Shown piece after piece: positions 1 to 10,311 of a DNA stretch of 51,469 nt. The stretch is taken from assembly GCA_020859845.1 (NCBI GenBank), contig JAJBVL010000038.1, positions 1 through 51,469 on the forward strand, read 5' to 3'. Position 1 is the first letter of the stretch. The number at the start of each line of letters is the position of its first letter. The stretch comes from Bacteroidales bacterium (GTDB lineage Bacteria; Bacteroidota; Bacteroidia; Bacteroidales; Muribaculaceae). The notes below the pieces were generated by a model. It was not told where the DNA came from and did not search any database. It worked only from the letters and a program-made list of their open reading frames with translations. The position numbers were made by a program, and so were the translations under genes.

Positions 1-1
1 G

Positions 2-721
2 GCCGATCCCCTCCAAGAAGCCGGCATCGCTATCCCAGTATTGGTGAAAAACCCCGTCAACCCCGACCTCGAACTATGGATTGGCGCTATGCAGCGCATC
101 TACAACGCCGGCATACGTCGTTTGGGAGCCATCCATCGTGGCTTTAGCACCTATGGCAAGCATCTCTATCGCAACATGCCCCAGTGGCATATCCCCATAG
201 AGCTGCGTCTGCGCTTCCCCAATCTGCCCATCATCTGCGACCCCTCGCATATAGGCGGCAAGCGTGAACTGATAGCCCCACTGGCCCAGCAGGCTCTCGA
301 CATGGGTTTCAACGGCCTCATCATCGAGAGCCATTGCAACCCCGACTGCGCTTGGAGCGACGCCGCGCAGCAGCTCACCCCCGAGATACTCAACTTCATA
401 CTCAACACCCTGGTAGTGCGCGACACCAAGCAGACCACTGAGAGCCTCACACTCCTACGCCAACAGATCGACCAGATAGACAACGAACTACTCGAGGTGC
501 TCAGCAAGCGTATGCGTGTGTCGAGAGAAATAGGTCAATACAAAAAGGAACACCGAATGCCCGTGGTGCAAGCCAACCGCTTCAACGACCTTCTCAACAC
601 CCGCGAGAAGTTGGGCAAGGAGATGGGTATGAGTATCGACTTTATGAAGACTGTGCTATTGGCCATCCACGAGGAGTCGGTACGCCAGCAGATAGAGGTG
701 CTTAACGATCGCGCAAAATGA
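2..721 (+). CDS. Bifunctional 3-deoxy-7-phosphoheptulonate synthase / chorismate mutase, C-terminal part (5' truncated by window)
   Basis: Frame open from base 2. DAHP-synthase-like CDPSHIGGKRELIAPLAQQALDMG followed by an AroQ-type chorismate mutase domain (LRQQIDQIDNELLEVLSKRM). Adjacent to prephenate dehydrogenase. Confidence 0.9.
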   Translation, partial: ADPLQEAGIAIPVLVKNPVNPDLELWIGAMQRIYNAGIRRLGAIHRGFSTYGKHLYRNMPQWHIPIELRLRFPNLPIICDPSHIGGKRELIAPLAQQALDMGFNGLIIESHCNPDCAWSDAAQQLTPEILNFILNTLVVRDTKQTTESLTLLRQQIDQIDNELLEVLSKRMRVSREIGQYKKEHRMPVVQANRFNDLLNTREKLGKEMGMSIDFMKTVLLAIHEESVRQQIEVLNDRAK

Positions 722-1491
722 AAATACTCATCTTAGGGGCCGGCAAGATGGGCTCGTTCTTCTCCGACCTCTTATCGTTTACCCACGAGGTGGCTGTCTA
801 TGACCCCGATCCACGACGCTTGAGATTCTCCTTTAACGCGTTGAGGATGCAGAGCCTTGACGAAATAGATGCCTTCGAGCCCGAATTGGTCATTAATGCC
901 GCTACGGTGAAGTATACCATTAGCGCTTTTGAACAAGCCCTCCCCCACCTCCCCGCCAATTGTATCATCAGCGACATTTCATCGGTGAAGACAGGATTGC
1001 CAGACTTTTACGCACGTAGTGGCCACCGCTTTGTGTCGACCCACCCAATGTTTGGCCCTACGTTTGCCTCGCTGAGCAATCTGGCCAACGAGAATGCCAT
1101 TATCATCACTGAAGGCGACCATCTGGGGCGCGTATTCTTCAAAGACCTCTACCAAAGCCTTCACCTCCACATCGAGGAGTATAGCTTTGAGGAACATGAC
1201 AAGACAGTGGCCTACTCCATTGGCATCCCTTTTGCCTCCACCTTGGTGTTTGGCTCGGTAATGAAGCATCAAGACGCCCCTGGCACCACCTTTAAGCGCC
1301 ATATGGCTATAGCGAGAGGAGTGTTGAGCGAAGACGACTTCTTGCTAAGCGAAATACTCTTCAATCCTGAGACCCCTGGACAAATAGCAAAGATACAGGA
1401 GCGTCTGAGCGAGCTCCAAGACATCATCCAGCGCAGAGACACTCCAGCTATGAAAGCCTTTCTCACCGAGGTGAGAGAGAATATTAAATAG
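718..1491 (+). CDS. tyrA: Prephenate dehydrogenase
   Basis: N-terminal Rossmann motif ILGAGKMGSFF, STHPMFGP motif, overlaps the upstream aro gene by 4 bp. Confidence 0.85.
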   Translation: MKILILGAGKMGSFFSDLLSFTHEVAVYDPDPRRLRFSFNALRMQSLDEIDAFEPELVINAATVKYTISAFEQALPHLPANCIISDISSVKTGLPDFYARSGHRFVSTHPMFGPTFASLSNLANENAIIITEGDHLGRVFFKDLYQSLHLHIEEYSFEEHDKTVAYSIGIPFASTLVFGSVMKHQDAPGTTFKRHMAIARGVLSEDDFLLSEILFNPETPGQIAKIQERLSELQDIIQRRDTPAMKAFLTEVRENIK

Positions 1492-1542
1492 AGGGATAGA
1501 GCTGCGCATAGAGAGATAGAGCTGCGCATAGAGGGATAGAAA
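1491..1542. repeat. 20-bp tandem repeat, about 2.5 copies (gagRgatagagctgcgcata)
   Basis: Direct reading: gagggatagagctgcgcata / gagagatagagctgcgcata / gagggataga. Confidence 0.8.
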
Positions 1543-1618
1543 GCAGTCCGTAGGGAAATTGCAGCCGAATTAAAGGCGGAAGTTTTGCAATATCCCACGG
1601 ATTGCTTAATTTTGTGGC

Positions 1619-1626
1619 TACATTTG
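1619..1626 (+). promoter_or_regulatory. Bacteroidetes -7 element TACATTTG upstream of the Fur-family gene
   Basis: Matches TAnnTTTG, 19 nt before the ATG at 1645. Confidence 0.5.
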
Positions 1627-1644
1627 TATAGTCTGGCCTTCACA

Positions 1645-2103
1645 ATGAGCGACGAAAAAAACCTCAATGCAGCTATGGCGGTGTTGACTCAATACTTGCT
1701 ACAACACAAGTTGAGGCGCACCCCTGAGAGATTTGCCATCCTTGAAAAAGTGATGGCCACTAACTCTCACTTTGGCATTGACGACCTCCATGCCACGCTC
1801 GAGGCTGAAGGCTACCACGTGAGCCTCTCCACAGTCTACAACACAATGACCCTACTGGTGGATGCTGGCCTGGCCCGACGCCATATCTTCGGCAAGGAGC
1901 CTCCCAAGTATGAGAAGCTTGTAGGCCCGGCGAGTCACCATCATCTGGTGTGTACTCACTGCGGGAAGGTGCGTGAGATAAAAGACGCTGAGATTGATGC
2001 CCTGCTGTCGTCGCGGCGCTATGGCAAGTTTCATCCCATGTATACCGACTTATATATCTACGGTATATGTGCGCGTTGCAGTAGGCGCAAGAAGAAAGAA
2101 TAG
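1645..2103 (+). CDS. Fur family transcriptional regulator
   Basis: RRTPERFAILEKVMATNSHFGIDDLHATLEAEGYHVSLSTVYNTMTLLVDAGLARR, HHHLVCTHCGKV and CARC motifs. Start set at 1645 rather than the ORF-track start 1585. Confidence 0.9.
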   Translation: MSDEKNLNAAMAVLTQYLLQHKLRRTPERFAILEKVMATNSHFGIDDLHATLEAEGYHVSLSTVYNTMTLLVDAGLARRHIFGKEPPKYEKLVGPASHHHLVCTHCGKVREIKDAEIDALLSSRRYGKFHPMYTDLYIYGICARCSRRKKKE

Positions 2104-2158
2104 TCTTCCAATAAGAATAATAAACATTCACTGACCAATATATATTTCTGTTAGTAAG

Positions 2159-3439
2159 ATGAAAGTAGACGTATTGCTCGGCCTCCAATGGGGCGATGAA
2201 GGCAAAGGTAAAGTAGTAGACGTATTGACCCCTCGCTATGACCTCGTGGCACGTTTTCAGGGTGGACCCAACGCTGGCCACACCTTGGAGTTTGAAGGTA
2301 AAAAATACGTGCTCCGCTCTATACCATCGGGCGTCTTTCAGCAAGGACGCACCAATATCATCGGCAACGGTGTGGTGCTCGACCCCGTGCTCTTTCGCGA
2401 AGAAGCTGAAGCCCTTGAAAAGAGTGGCGTAGACCTGCGCCATCTCCTCAAGATCTCCAAGAAGGCTCATCTCATACTTCCCACCCATCGCCTCCTCGAT
2501 GCCGCCAACGAGCGCGCCAAGGGAGGAAGCAAGATAGGGACGACAGGCAAGGGTATAGGCCCTACATACACCGACAAGGTGAGCCGCAACGGCCTGCGTG
2601 TAGGCGACACACTCCATAACTTCAAAGCCAAATATGAGGCCGCTCGCAATCGCCATCTCGACATGCTACGGGCCATGGGCGAAGAGCCCGACATCACGGC
2701 CTTGGAAGAGAAATGGCTTGCTGCCATCGACTACCTGCGCACCTACGAGCTTGTAGACAGCGAACACCTCATCAACAAAGCTCTGCGTGAAGGAAAATCG
2801 GTGCTTTGCGAGGGTGCACAAGGCACAATGCTCGATGTAGACTTTGGCTCCTATCCCTTTGTGACATCAAGCAATACGGTCACTGCTGGTGCATGCACAG
2901 GCTTGGGAATAGCTCCCAATCGGATAGGCGAAGTGTACGGTATCTTCAAGGCCTACTGTACACGTGTAGGTAGTGGCCCCTTCCCTACCGAGCTCTTTGA
3001 CGAGACTGGAAAGCGCATTCGCGACTTGGGCCATGAATATGGTGCTGTCACAGGCCGCGAACGCCGTTGTGGCTGGATTGACTTGGTAGCTCTCCGCTAT
3101 GCCATCATGATCAATGGCGTCACCCAGCTGATAATGATGAAGAGCGACGTGCTCGACGACTTTGACGAAATCAAAGCCTGCGTGGCCTATGAAATCGACG
3201 GCAAGCGTGTGGACGACTTCCCCTTCTCCATCGAAGAGGAGAGCTTAAAGCCTATCTACGTGACTCTGCCAGGATGGAAGACCCCAATGAGCCAAATGCA
3301 TAGCGAGGAGGAATTCCCTCAAGCTTTCCGCGACTATATCGCCTTCCTCGAAAAAGAGCTTGCTACGCCCATCACCATTGTCTCCATAGGGCCTGACCGC
3401 AAGCAGACCATCGAGCGCCATCACTCCGCCAACGCTTGA
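2159..3439 (+). CDS. purA: Adenylosuccinate synthase
   Basis: LLGLQWGDEGKGKVVD, GGPNAGHT, GTTGKGIGPTYTDK and CEGAQGTMLDVDFGSYPFVTSSNT motifs. Confidence 0.98.
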   Translation: MKVDVLLGLQWGDEGKGKVVDVLTPRYDLVARFQGGPNAGHTLEFEGKKYVLRSIPSGVFQQGRTNIIGNGVVLDPVLFREEAEALEKSGVDLRHLLKISKKAHLILPTHRLLDAANERAKGGSKIGTTGKGIGPTYTDKVSRNGLRVGDTLHNFKAKYEAARNRHLDMLRAMGEEPDITALEEKWLAAIDYLRTYELVDSEHLINKALREGKSVLCEGAQGTMLDVDFGSYPFVTSSNTVTAGACTGLGIAPNRIGEVYGIFKAYCTRVGSGPFPTELFDETGKRIRDLGHEYGAVTGRERRCGWIDLVALRYAIMINGVTQLIMMKSDVLDDFDEIKACVAYEIDGKRVDDFPFSIEEESLKPIYVTLPGWKTPMSQMHSEEEFPQAFRDYIAFLEKELATPITIVSIGPDRKQTIERHHSANA

Positions 3440-3509
3440 TGGCTAAAGCGATTAAGCGATTCACCGATTGAAAACTTATCAACCTCTTTAACCCAAAATC
3501 ACAATACCA

Positions 3510-4757
3510 ATGGCAAAAGTTAAGCCTTTCAAGGGTGTACGCCCTCCCCGCGAACTCGTGGAGGAGGTGGCATCGCGCCCCTATGACGTCCTCAACAGCG
3601 AAGAAGCTCGTCAAGAAGCGGAGGGCAACCCTCGCTCGCTCTACCACATCATCAAGCCGGAGATCGACTTCGGCCCTGAAGTGGATGAGCACGACCCGCG
3701 AGTATATGAGCGTGCCGTGGCCAACTTCCACGCTTTTCAAGACAAAGGATGGCTCGTACAAGACCCCGAAGAACACTACTACATCTACGCTCAAACGATG
3801 GATGGCCGCACCCAGTATGGCATCGTCATAGCTGCCAACGTGGCCGACTATATGGAGGGCCGTATCAAAAAGCACGAGCTCACGCGCCGCGACAAAGAGG
3901 AGGACCGCATGAAACACGTGCGCGTCAACAATGCCAACATCGAGCCCGTATTTTTTGCTTTTCCCGACAATGAAGTGCTCGAAAAAGTGATTAAGACTGT
4001 CACCGCCGAAAAGCCCGAATATGACTTTGTGGCCCCTGATGGCTTTGGCCACCACTTCTGGGTAATCTCCGACCCTGATATCATTAACACCATCACTGAG
4101 GAATTTGCGCGCATACCCTATCTCTACATCGCTGATGGCCACCACCGCACAGCTGCCGCTGCGCTTGTAGGCAATGAAAAGGCTCAGCAAAATCCTCACC
4201 ATCGCGGCGACGAGGAGTACAACTACTTCTTAGCAGTTGCTTTCCCAGCAAGCCACCTCAAGATTATCGACTACAACCGCGTGGTGCGCGACCTTAACGG
4301 CCTCACGCCAGAGGAGTTTTTGAAGCGCCTTGAGAAGGACTTCGTAGTGGAAGACAAAGGTACAGAAGTGTATCATCCCTCAAGCCTCCACAACTTCTCG
4401 CTCTATCTTGGCGGCCATTGGTATTCCCTGACAGCACGCCCTGGACGCTACGACGACAACGACCCCATAGGAGTGCTCGATGTCACGATCTCGAGCGACC
4501 TCATCCTACGCGATATTCTCGGCATCACCGATCTGCGTAGCGACAAGCGCATCGACTTCGTAGGAGGAATCCGTGGCTTGAAAGAGCTGAAACGCAGGGT
4601 GGATTCAGGAGAAATGGCCGTGGCCTTGGCTCTCTACCCCGTGTCGATGAAGCAATTGATGGATATCGCCGATAGCGGTAATATCATGCCACCCAAGACC
4701 ACCTGGTTTGAGCCCAAGCTACGTTCAGGCCTCGTAATCCACAAGCTCGATGAATGA
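3510..4757 (+). CDS. DUF1015 family protein
   Basis: KPFKGVRPPRELVEEVASRPYDVLNSEEAR and YIADGHHRTAAA motifs typical of DUF1015. Confidence 0.85.
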   Translation: MAKVKPFKGVRPPRELVEEVASRPYDVLNSEEARQEAEGNPRSLYHIIKPEIDFGPEVDEHDPRVYERAVANFHAFQDKGWLVQDPEEHYYIYAQTMDGRTQYGIVIAANVADYMEGRIKKHELTRRDKEEDRMKHVRVNNANIEPVFFAFPDNEVLEKVIKTVTAEKPEYDFVAPDGFGHHFWVISDPDIINTITEEFARIPYLYIADGHHRTAAAALVGNEKAQQNPHHRGDEEYNYFLAVAFPASHLKIIDYNRVVRDLNGLTPEEFLKRLEKDFVVEDKGTEVYHPSSLHNFSLYLGGHWYSLTARPGRYDDNDPIGVLDVTISSDLILRDILGITDLRSDKRIDFVGGIRGLKELKRRVDSGEMAVALALYPVSMKQLMDIADSGNIMPPKTTWFEPKLRSGLVIHKLDE

Positions 4758-5232
4758 CCTGCCACAGCATCTCGCTATAGAGCCCTTTACCACACCAGCG
4801 GCCACCTATCTTAAGGAGGCCGCTGGCTTTTGGTGGGGGCGATGGTGGTGGACAATCATTGTCCCTTTATCAGCCTGTAGTCTACTTGCCATGATAGACA
4901 TTCGGTGGCTCTTTGTGGCTCTGGTAGTGGCCTTTCTTATTGTGCCAGGCGTGATGGTGAATCTCTACGTCTATTACCTGCTGACACCCGAAGCGCGACG
5001 CATGATCCTTACCAAGAGGGTGGAGCTCCACCCCGATGGGGCGCTTACCATCCATTACTGCGATGAGACTCAGCCTTTACCTTCAGAACACATACCTGCC
5101 TCCCTTATCCACCACTGGAACTATGGCTCGCGACATGCCACAGCCTTTCTATCAACACGTCCGGTGAGTTTTCTGGTAATTCCCTACGACGACGTGCTTC
5201 AGAAAGAATCCCAGCGTCAGGACGATATTTAA
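4750..5232 (+). CDS. Small membrane protein of unknown function
   Basis: Two hydrophobic segments in the first ~80 aa; 8-bp overlap with the preceding CDS suggests coupling. Confidence 0.6.
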   Translation: MNDLPQHLAIEPFTTPAATYLKEAAGFWWGRWWWTIIVPLSACSLLAMIDIRWLFVALVVAFLIVPGVMVNLYVYYLLTPEARRMILTKRVELHPDGALTIHYCDETQPLPSEHIPASLIHHWNYGSRHATAFLSTRPVSFLVIPYDDVLQKESQRQDDI

Positions 5233-5266
5233 CATCGTAAATAGTTATAGATATTTAATAATTGCT

Positions 5267-5274
5267 TACCTTTG
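5267..5274 (+). promoter_or_regulatory. Bacteroidetes -7 element TACCTTTG upstream of the secreted-protein/TonB operon
   Basis: Matches TAnnTTTG, ~49 nt before ATG 5323. Confidence 0.55.
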
Positions 5275-5322
5275 CGGGGTATATACTTTTAAATCTCATA
5301 ATTTATCTTAAATTTCACATCA

Positions 5323-5799
5323 ATGCTTAAAAAGTTATTACTCACAGCAATGGTAGCAATGGGCGCTCTGGGTATGCAAGCTGAGTCGATGTATCTGCAC
5401 ATCACGCAGAAGGACGGCACAGTGAAGGTTGTAGACCTCGACACCATTGATCGCTTGGTGTTCAACAACGGCTCGATGACAGCACTCAAGGGTGACCAGA
5501 CGGTGACCGAGGTTGAAGTGGCCGGTGTTGAAAAGATGGGGTTCTATGAAGACGATGACCCCGCAGTAGGCATTAAGACCGTAAAAACTACCGACGACGC
5601 TTTCGCGTTGGATCGTTCTGGCATCCTCACAATCGGAGCCACCACAGCCACGGTGCTCCGTGTCTATGACCTCCAGGGTGCAGAGGTGGTCAGTGTCCCC
5701 GGTCTCAAGACTGGCATGAAGGTCGACCTTTCATCCTTGAAAGGCGGCATCTACGTGATCTCTATGGGAAGTAAAACAGCTAAAATCACTGTAAGATGA
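5323..5799 (+). CDS. Secreted protein with T9SS type A-like C-terminal sorting domain
   Basis: Signal peptide MLKKLLLTAMVAMGALGMQA; C-terminus VYDLQGAEVV...DLSSLKGGIYVISMGSKTAKITVR resembles Por secretion tails. Confidence 0.7.
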   Translation: MLKKLLLTAMVAMGALGMQAESMYLHITQKDGTVKVVDLDTIDRLVFNNGSMTALKGDQTVTEVEVAGVEKMGFYEDDDPAVGIKTVKTTDDAFALDRSGILTIGATTATVLRVYDLQGAEVVSVPGLKTGMKVDLSSLKGGIYVISMGSKTAKITVR

Positions 5800-7409
5800 A
5801 CCGACTTCTACTCCTTACCTTAGCATCCTCATTGGCTCTTGGAGCTACAGCCGCCCTGCCCAAAGCCCTTTACGTCAAGAAAGGCGACAATTTTCAGAAA
5901 TATTCGTTTGGCGTGGCTGAGGACCTGCGCTTCTCATCGGATGGCAACATACTCTACATCACTGGTTATGGCGAAGGCATTCAGCTGAGCGACATCGACT
6001 ATATCACCTTTGAGGCACCTGTGGATGAGCTCGGTCTTACACCCGACCAGCAAAAACAGCGCCTGGTAGACATAGGCCAGAAGTGTTTTGACATGGTTGA
6101 CCTTGATCAGCACGCAAAGCTCATCAAGACTATCGACTATTTCTGCCAGCATTATGCGTCATACAAAGTGCCGGATGAATATTACGACATCTACGACAAC
6201 GACTTCTCGCGTTCATCCTCCTACAGCGCCATGGTAAAGGCTTTGCGTGCCCTCAAGGCTATCGCTCAAGGCAATGGGGCAGCCTCGCGTGCAGCCACTA
6301 ATGCAGCCGTGGATATATGGAAGGCCGAAGATTTCTTTGGTGTCTATGAGCCACAAGAATCTCCACGTCGCCACTGGGAACGTACCTCCACTGACATTGA
6401 AGGCCTCCAAGTGAATTTCACCGACAAGGAAGGCGCAGCCTGCACATTCCTCTTGACTACTAGCGACCCCTCAACCGACTGGATCGAGAGCGACTTCACC
6501 TGCCGTATCCCTTCTCATGTAAAGGTCACCCTCACCCGGAGCGAAGAACTGCTGGCAAGTGTGGATATCGACTTCACAGTGGACAATGAGGCCAAGAGCC
6601 TTGCCATCGACCTAACCGCTCAAGCCACCAACTATGCCGCTAAGGTGACAAGCCAGACGACTATTGACAACTACGGCATATCGGAGAATGTCAAGGTGAT
6701 GATGGGCAACGATGTGCTTGCCACCTGTGTGGCACGCCTTAATGGAGTAAACCTCACCGACTATGAGCGTTGGCGCACAGAGATGGAAGAGTCGACCACC
6801 GACGACGAATACTACGACGAGGCCAACGATGAGTGGGTATGGATTAAGGGCGATCGCCAGCAGCTGATTGCCAACCACTTTATCAACGCTTCAGCCGTGG
6901 CTGATGTGATAGGCGAGCTACAACTCTATGGACGCATCTCCAAGCTCTACTATGTATTTGAGACCATGGACGCTGAAGAGGAAGACCTTTGGGATCGCAC
7001 CGTAGACCCCGACAAGGGTACAATCACCTATGACGATCCTGGTGAGAAAGCTAAGATATTGAGCGTAGTGAACTGTCTCAACAACTACTGCGACGTCACT
7101 TTCTACTACGATGGTTCATCGCAACAGCAAGGCCATATCACCTTTGACCTCTTTGACGATATCGATTCATGGTATACCTCAGGCTACTGGGACGAAGAGG
7201 CGGATGAGTGGGTAGAAGAAGAGATGACCTGCGTGGAACATTACTATGAACTCCAGCCCATCCTCACCTTCCCCGACCTTACAGGCTATGCTATCAACGG
7301 TGATGAATATTTCAACAAGACCAACTTTGGCGACCTCGTAACCTCCTACGACGACCTTATCGACACCTACGAGAAGATTGTGGATAGCGAGGATGATGAT
7401 GACAAGTAG
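5796..7409 (+). CDS. Secreted protein of unknown function
   Basis: Signal peptide MNRLLLLTLASSLALGATA; 4-bp overlap with upstream gene; acidic tail. Confidence 0.65.
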   Translation: MNRLLLLTLASSLALGATAALPKALYVKKGDNFQKYSFGVAEDLRFSSDGNILYITGYGEGIQLSDIDYITFEAPVDELGLTPDQQKQRLVDIGQKCFDMVDLDQHAKLIKTIDYFCQHYASYKVPDEYYDIYDNDFSRSSSYSAMVKALRALKAIAQGNGAASRAATNAAVDIWKAEDFFGVYEPQESPRRHWERTSTDIEGLQVNFTDKEGAACTFLLTTSDPSTDWIESDFTCRIPSHVKVTLTRSEELLASVDIDFTVDNEAKSLAIDLTAQATNYAAKVTSQTTIDNYGISENVKVMMGNDVLATCVARLNGVNLTDYERWRTEMEESTTDDEYYDEANDEWVWIKGDRQQLIANHFINASAVADVIGELQLYGRISKLYYVFETMDAEEEDLWDRTVDPDKGTITYDDPGEKAKILSVVNCLNNYCDVTFYYDGSSQQQGHITFDLFDDIDSWYTSGYWDEEADEWVEEEMTCVEHYYELQPILTFPDLTGYAINGDEYFNKTNFGDLVTSYDDLIDTYEKIVDSEDDDDK

Positions 7410-9414
7410 ACATGGCCCGTTGACCTTGATACGTAAACTTTTCATTTCACTAACCTTATCCCTGAGCGCCGTGCCACTACTGGCCGGCGCTCAGTCAAGA
7501 GATACGGTGGAGATTGACCTGCAGACCGTAGAGGTGAAGGGCAATCTCCACCGCAGGCTCTTTAAGACATCCACCGACGGATCTACATCAATCAGCCGCC
7601 AAGCTCTTGTAGCTCTTCCTCAACTGATGGGCAACGTGGATCCCATAAAAGCTCTGCAGGCTCTGCCCGCAGTGAGCAGTGGCGGGGATATCGGTGGTGG
7701 CCTATATGTCCAGGGGTGTTCATCGTGGCAGAACTATATCTCCATCAACTCTGTGAGAGTGATCAACCCCATGCATATGCTTGGGATTTTCTCTGTGTTT
7801 AACACCCCCCATTTCGACAGCTTTCAGCTATCCCCTGTACCCTATGCTTCATCTCCCGACATAGTGGGGAGCTGCTTCTCGGCGAGCAACAATGCGCTGA
7901 CCGATACAGTCATTAGCCTCGAGGCTACCGCAGGTCTTATTGATAGCCATGCCACTCTCCGCCTACCTCTGCGGTCTGGCGGATCCTCGCTTACGCTTTC
8001 GGGGCGTGCCACCTACGTCGATCTCCTATTTGGCAACGCATTGGCCATCGACCATAGTCAGCTCCATTACGGTTTTCAGGACATCAACGCTACGTATACC
8101 TCCATAATAGGCTCCTCCGACTATACTCTACAAGCCGACATTCTCTATAGCCACGACCGTCTGCGCCTCGAAGAAGAAGGATATAGCGCCGATGGACGGT
8201 TGGGGTGGCACAATCTTGCGGCTGGGCTCTCACTCGCCAATCCACGTTGGAGCCATCAGCTCTCAGTCAGCGCCTATGGGAATCGTTTTGACCTGCAACA
8301 AGGAGGCAACCTATACATCCTTCCCTCATCGGTGACGATGCTCGAAGAGGCTACCCAATGGAGCTATAAAGAATTCACCTGTGGCTGGGATGGCACAGTG
8401 GCATGGTTCACTCCTCAATACGACAAGAACAGATACTCACCTCTCCATACCCATTCATTTAGCGCAGCTATTTACGGAGCGATTGACTGGCCAATATCCT
8501 CTTGGCTCACTATAAGTCCGGGTCTGCGATTAAGCTACTACAGCAGCGGCGGCTTTAATCGACCTTATCCCTTACCTCATCTCGACCTCTCAGTGGGTTT
8601 CACTCGATGGCTAAAGCTGGGAGCGGGATATTGCATGGTGATGCAACCTACTCATTTCATCAAAGAGAGTGGGGCTGGACTTCCCACTGACTATATAGTC
8701 AATGCTTCGCGGGTATTCAAGCCACAGACAGCCCAAGCCTTCCACCTCAATCTTAATGGTGTATTGCCATGGGGCTACACCTTCACTTTAGGAGGATATT
8801 ATCGTAGCCTACGCCACATAACGGAGTATGATGGGTCGATTCTCAACATGGTCAATGCTGGCTATGACCCCCTCAGCGACCTTCGTCAAGGCAATGGTCG
8901 CACCTATGGATTCACAGCAATGATGGCTAAGGTAGAGGGCCCACTGACCGCTACCCTTTCCTATACCCTTAGCCGCGCAGAGGGACGCTTTGAAGATCTG
9001 AACGACTATCGGTGGATCCCCCTCTCGCATGACCGCCGCCACGACCTCAGCCTCACCTTGACGTGGCATCCACGCCGCGAGCTGGAGATAGGAGCTACGG
9101 GAGTTTATGCCACAGGATTTCCCTTCACTGAGGCCTCAATGGGGTATATGATAGGCGAGAACCTTATCTTTGAATATTATCCTCACAATTCTTCTCGCCT
9201 GCCGGCTTACAAACGTATCGACTTGGGCGCAGGCTGGACATTTAACTCCAGAGAGAGACTCAAGCATAAAGTCAACCTGTCTTTCTACAACCTATTGGGA
9301 TGGCATAATGTGCTCTTTAGCTACGTGTCCTATTCACCTGAGCATGGAGTGCGACATCGCCAATCAAAAATGAAACTCATCATCCCATCCATCAGTTACA
9401 CTATATCCCTATGA
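7378..9414 (+). CDS. TonB-dependent receptor / outer-membrane beta-barrel protein (true start may be an ATG near 7400)
   Basis: Signal-peptide-like LIRKLFISLTLSLSAVPLLAGAQ, plug-like VDPIKALQALPAVSSGGDIGGGLYVQG, many amphipathic beta strands. Confidence 0.8.
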   Translation: MWIARMMMTSRHGPLTLIRKLFISLTLSLSAVPLLAGAQSRDTVEIDLQTVEVKGNLHRRLFKTSTDGSTSISRQALVALPQLMGNVDPIKALQALPAVSSGGDIGGGLYVQGCSSWQNYISINSVRVINPMHMLGIFSVFNTPHFDSFQLSPVPYASSPDIVGSCFSASNNALTDTVISLEATAGLIDSHATLRLPLRSGGSSLTLSGRATYVDLLFGNALAIDHSQLHYGFQDINATYTSIIGSSDYTLQADILYSHDRLRLEEEGYSADGRLGWHNLAAGLSLANPRWSHQLSVSAYGNRFDLQQGGNLYILPSSVTMLEEATQWSYKEFTCGWDGTVAWFTPQYDKNRYSPLHTHSFSAAIYGAIDWPISSWLTISPGLRLSYYSSGGFNRPYPLPHLDLSVGFTRWLKLGAGYCMVMQPTHFIKESGAGLPTDYIVNASRVFKPQTAQAFHLNLNGVLPWGYTFTLGGYYRSLRHITEYDGSILNMVNAGYDPLSDLRQGNGRTYGFTAMMAKVEGPLTATLSYTLSRAEGRFEDLNDYRWIPLSHDRRHDLSLTLTWHPRRELEIGATGVYATGFPFTEASMGYMIGENLIFEYYPHNSSRLPAYKRIDLGAGWTFNSRERLKHKVNLSFYNLLGWHNVLFSYVSYSPEHGVRHRQSKMKLIIPSISYTISL

Positions 9415-10274
9415 AACATCTTGCTATTTCATTCTGTCTCTCCGTTTCATTCTGTCTCTCTATCCTTCTGAGCCTATGCCTCTCCGCCTGCGCCGACGAC
9501 GAAGTGGAGCGCCTCACCAATGCCGACATGCCCCTGGTGGTAGAAGGTTGGATAGAGGAGGGGGAATATCCTGTGGTGATGGTGACACGTGCCGTGAATC
9601 TTCTTGACACGATAGGCGATCTCGAACAGTATGTAGAGAAATGGTGTAGAGTGACCATTAGCGACGATGCTCAATCGGTGATCCTAACAGGAAGGGTTGA
9701 CAAGAACTACACTCCACCATTTGTCTACACCACCTCGGCCATCAAGGGACAGATGGGCCATACATATCATCTCAAGGTAGAGACCGAGAGCCAGACCGTG
9801 GAGAGCGATGCTACCATTCTCCCCTACACCAAAATTGATTCTTTGCGAGTGAAGCCATGCTTAGATACTGATACCCTCTATCGTCTTGTGGCTTATCTAT
9901 CGCCCGACCAGGAGGGCTACTATAAGTTTTTTAGCCGCGTCGTAAATGAAGAGACACGTTATTACTCATCTTTTTTGGGCACATTTGATGGCCTCACCTA
10001 CAATACCTCGAATGGAATTGACGTTATGAAAGGAATCCATGACACCTATGAGGGACACTTCACTCCCTACTATCATTTGGGCGATACAGTGAGAGTCAAA
10101 CTCTGCAGCTTGGAGCCCTCACTATATGCCTTTTGGAAGGCTTACGAAGACGCGGTGTCGCTATCGGGCAACCTCTTCTTCACTTCCACCAAAGGGTGTC
10201 CTTCTAATATCCCCGGTGCCCTTGGCTACTGGGCAGCGTATGGCTATTCAGCGCGGACCATCGTCATCAAATAA
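9411..10274 (+). CDS. DUF4249 family lipoprotein
   Basis: Lipobox-like LCLSAC; LVVEGWIEEGEYPVVMVTRAVNLLD typical of DUF4249; overlaps the TonB receptor by 4 bp. Confidence 0.75.
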   Translation: MKHLAISFCLSVSFCLSILLSLCLSACADDEVERLTNADMPLVVEGWIEEGEYPVVMVTRAVNLLDTIGDLEQYVEKWCRVTISDDAQSVILTGRVDKNYTPPFVYTTSAIKGQMGHTYHLKVETESQTVESDATILPYTKIDSLRVKPCLDTDTLYRLVAYLSPDQEGYYKFFSRVVNEETRYYSSFLGTFDGLTYNTSNGIDVMKGIHDTYEGHFTPYYHLGDTVRVKLCSLEPSLYAFWKAYEDAVSLSGNLFFTSTKGCPSNIPGALGYWAAYGYSARTIVIK

Positions 10275-10311
10275 CTACTTTAAGACATTACAGACTAAAG
10301 CAACATAGTAA

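Noticed and set aside
1760-2656. 298-aa minus-strand ORF
   Set aside because: Lies antisense to the Fur-family gene and purA; no recognisable domain.
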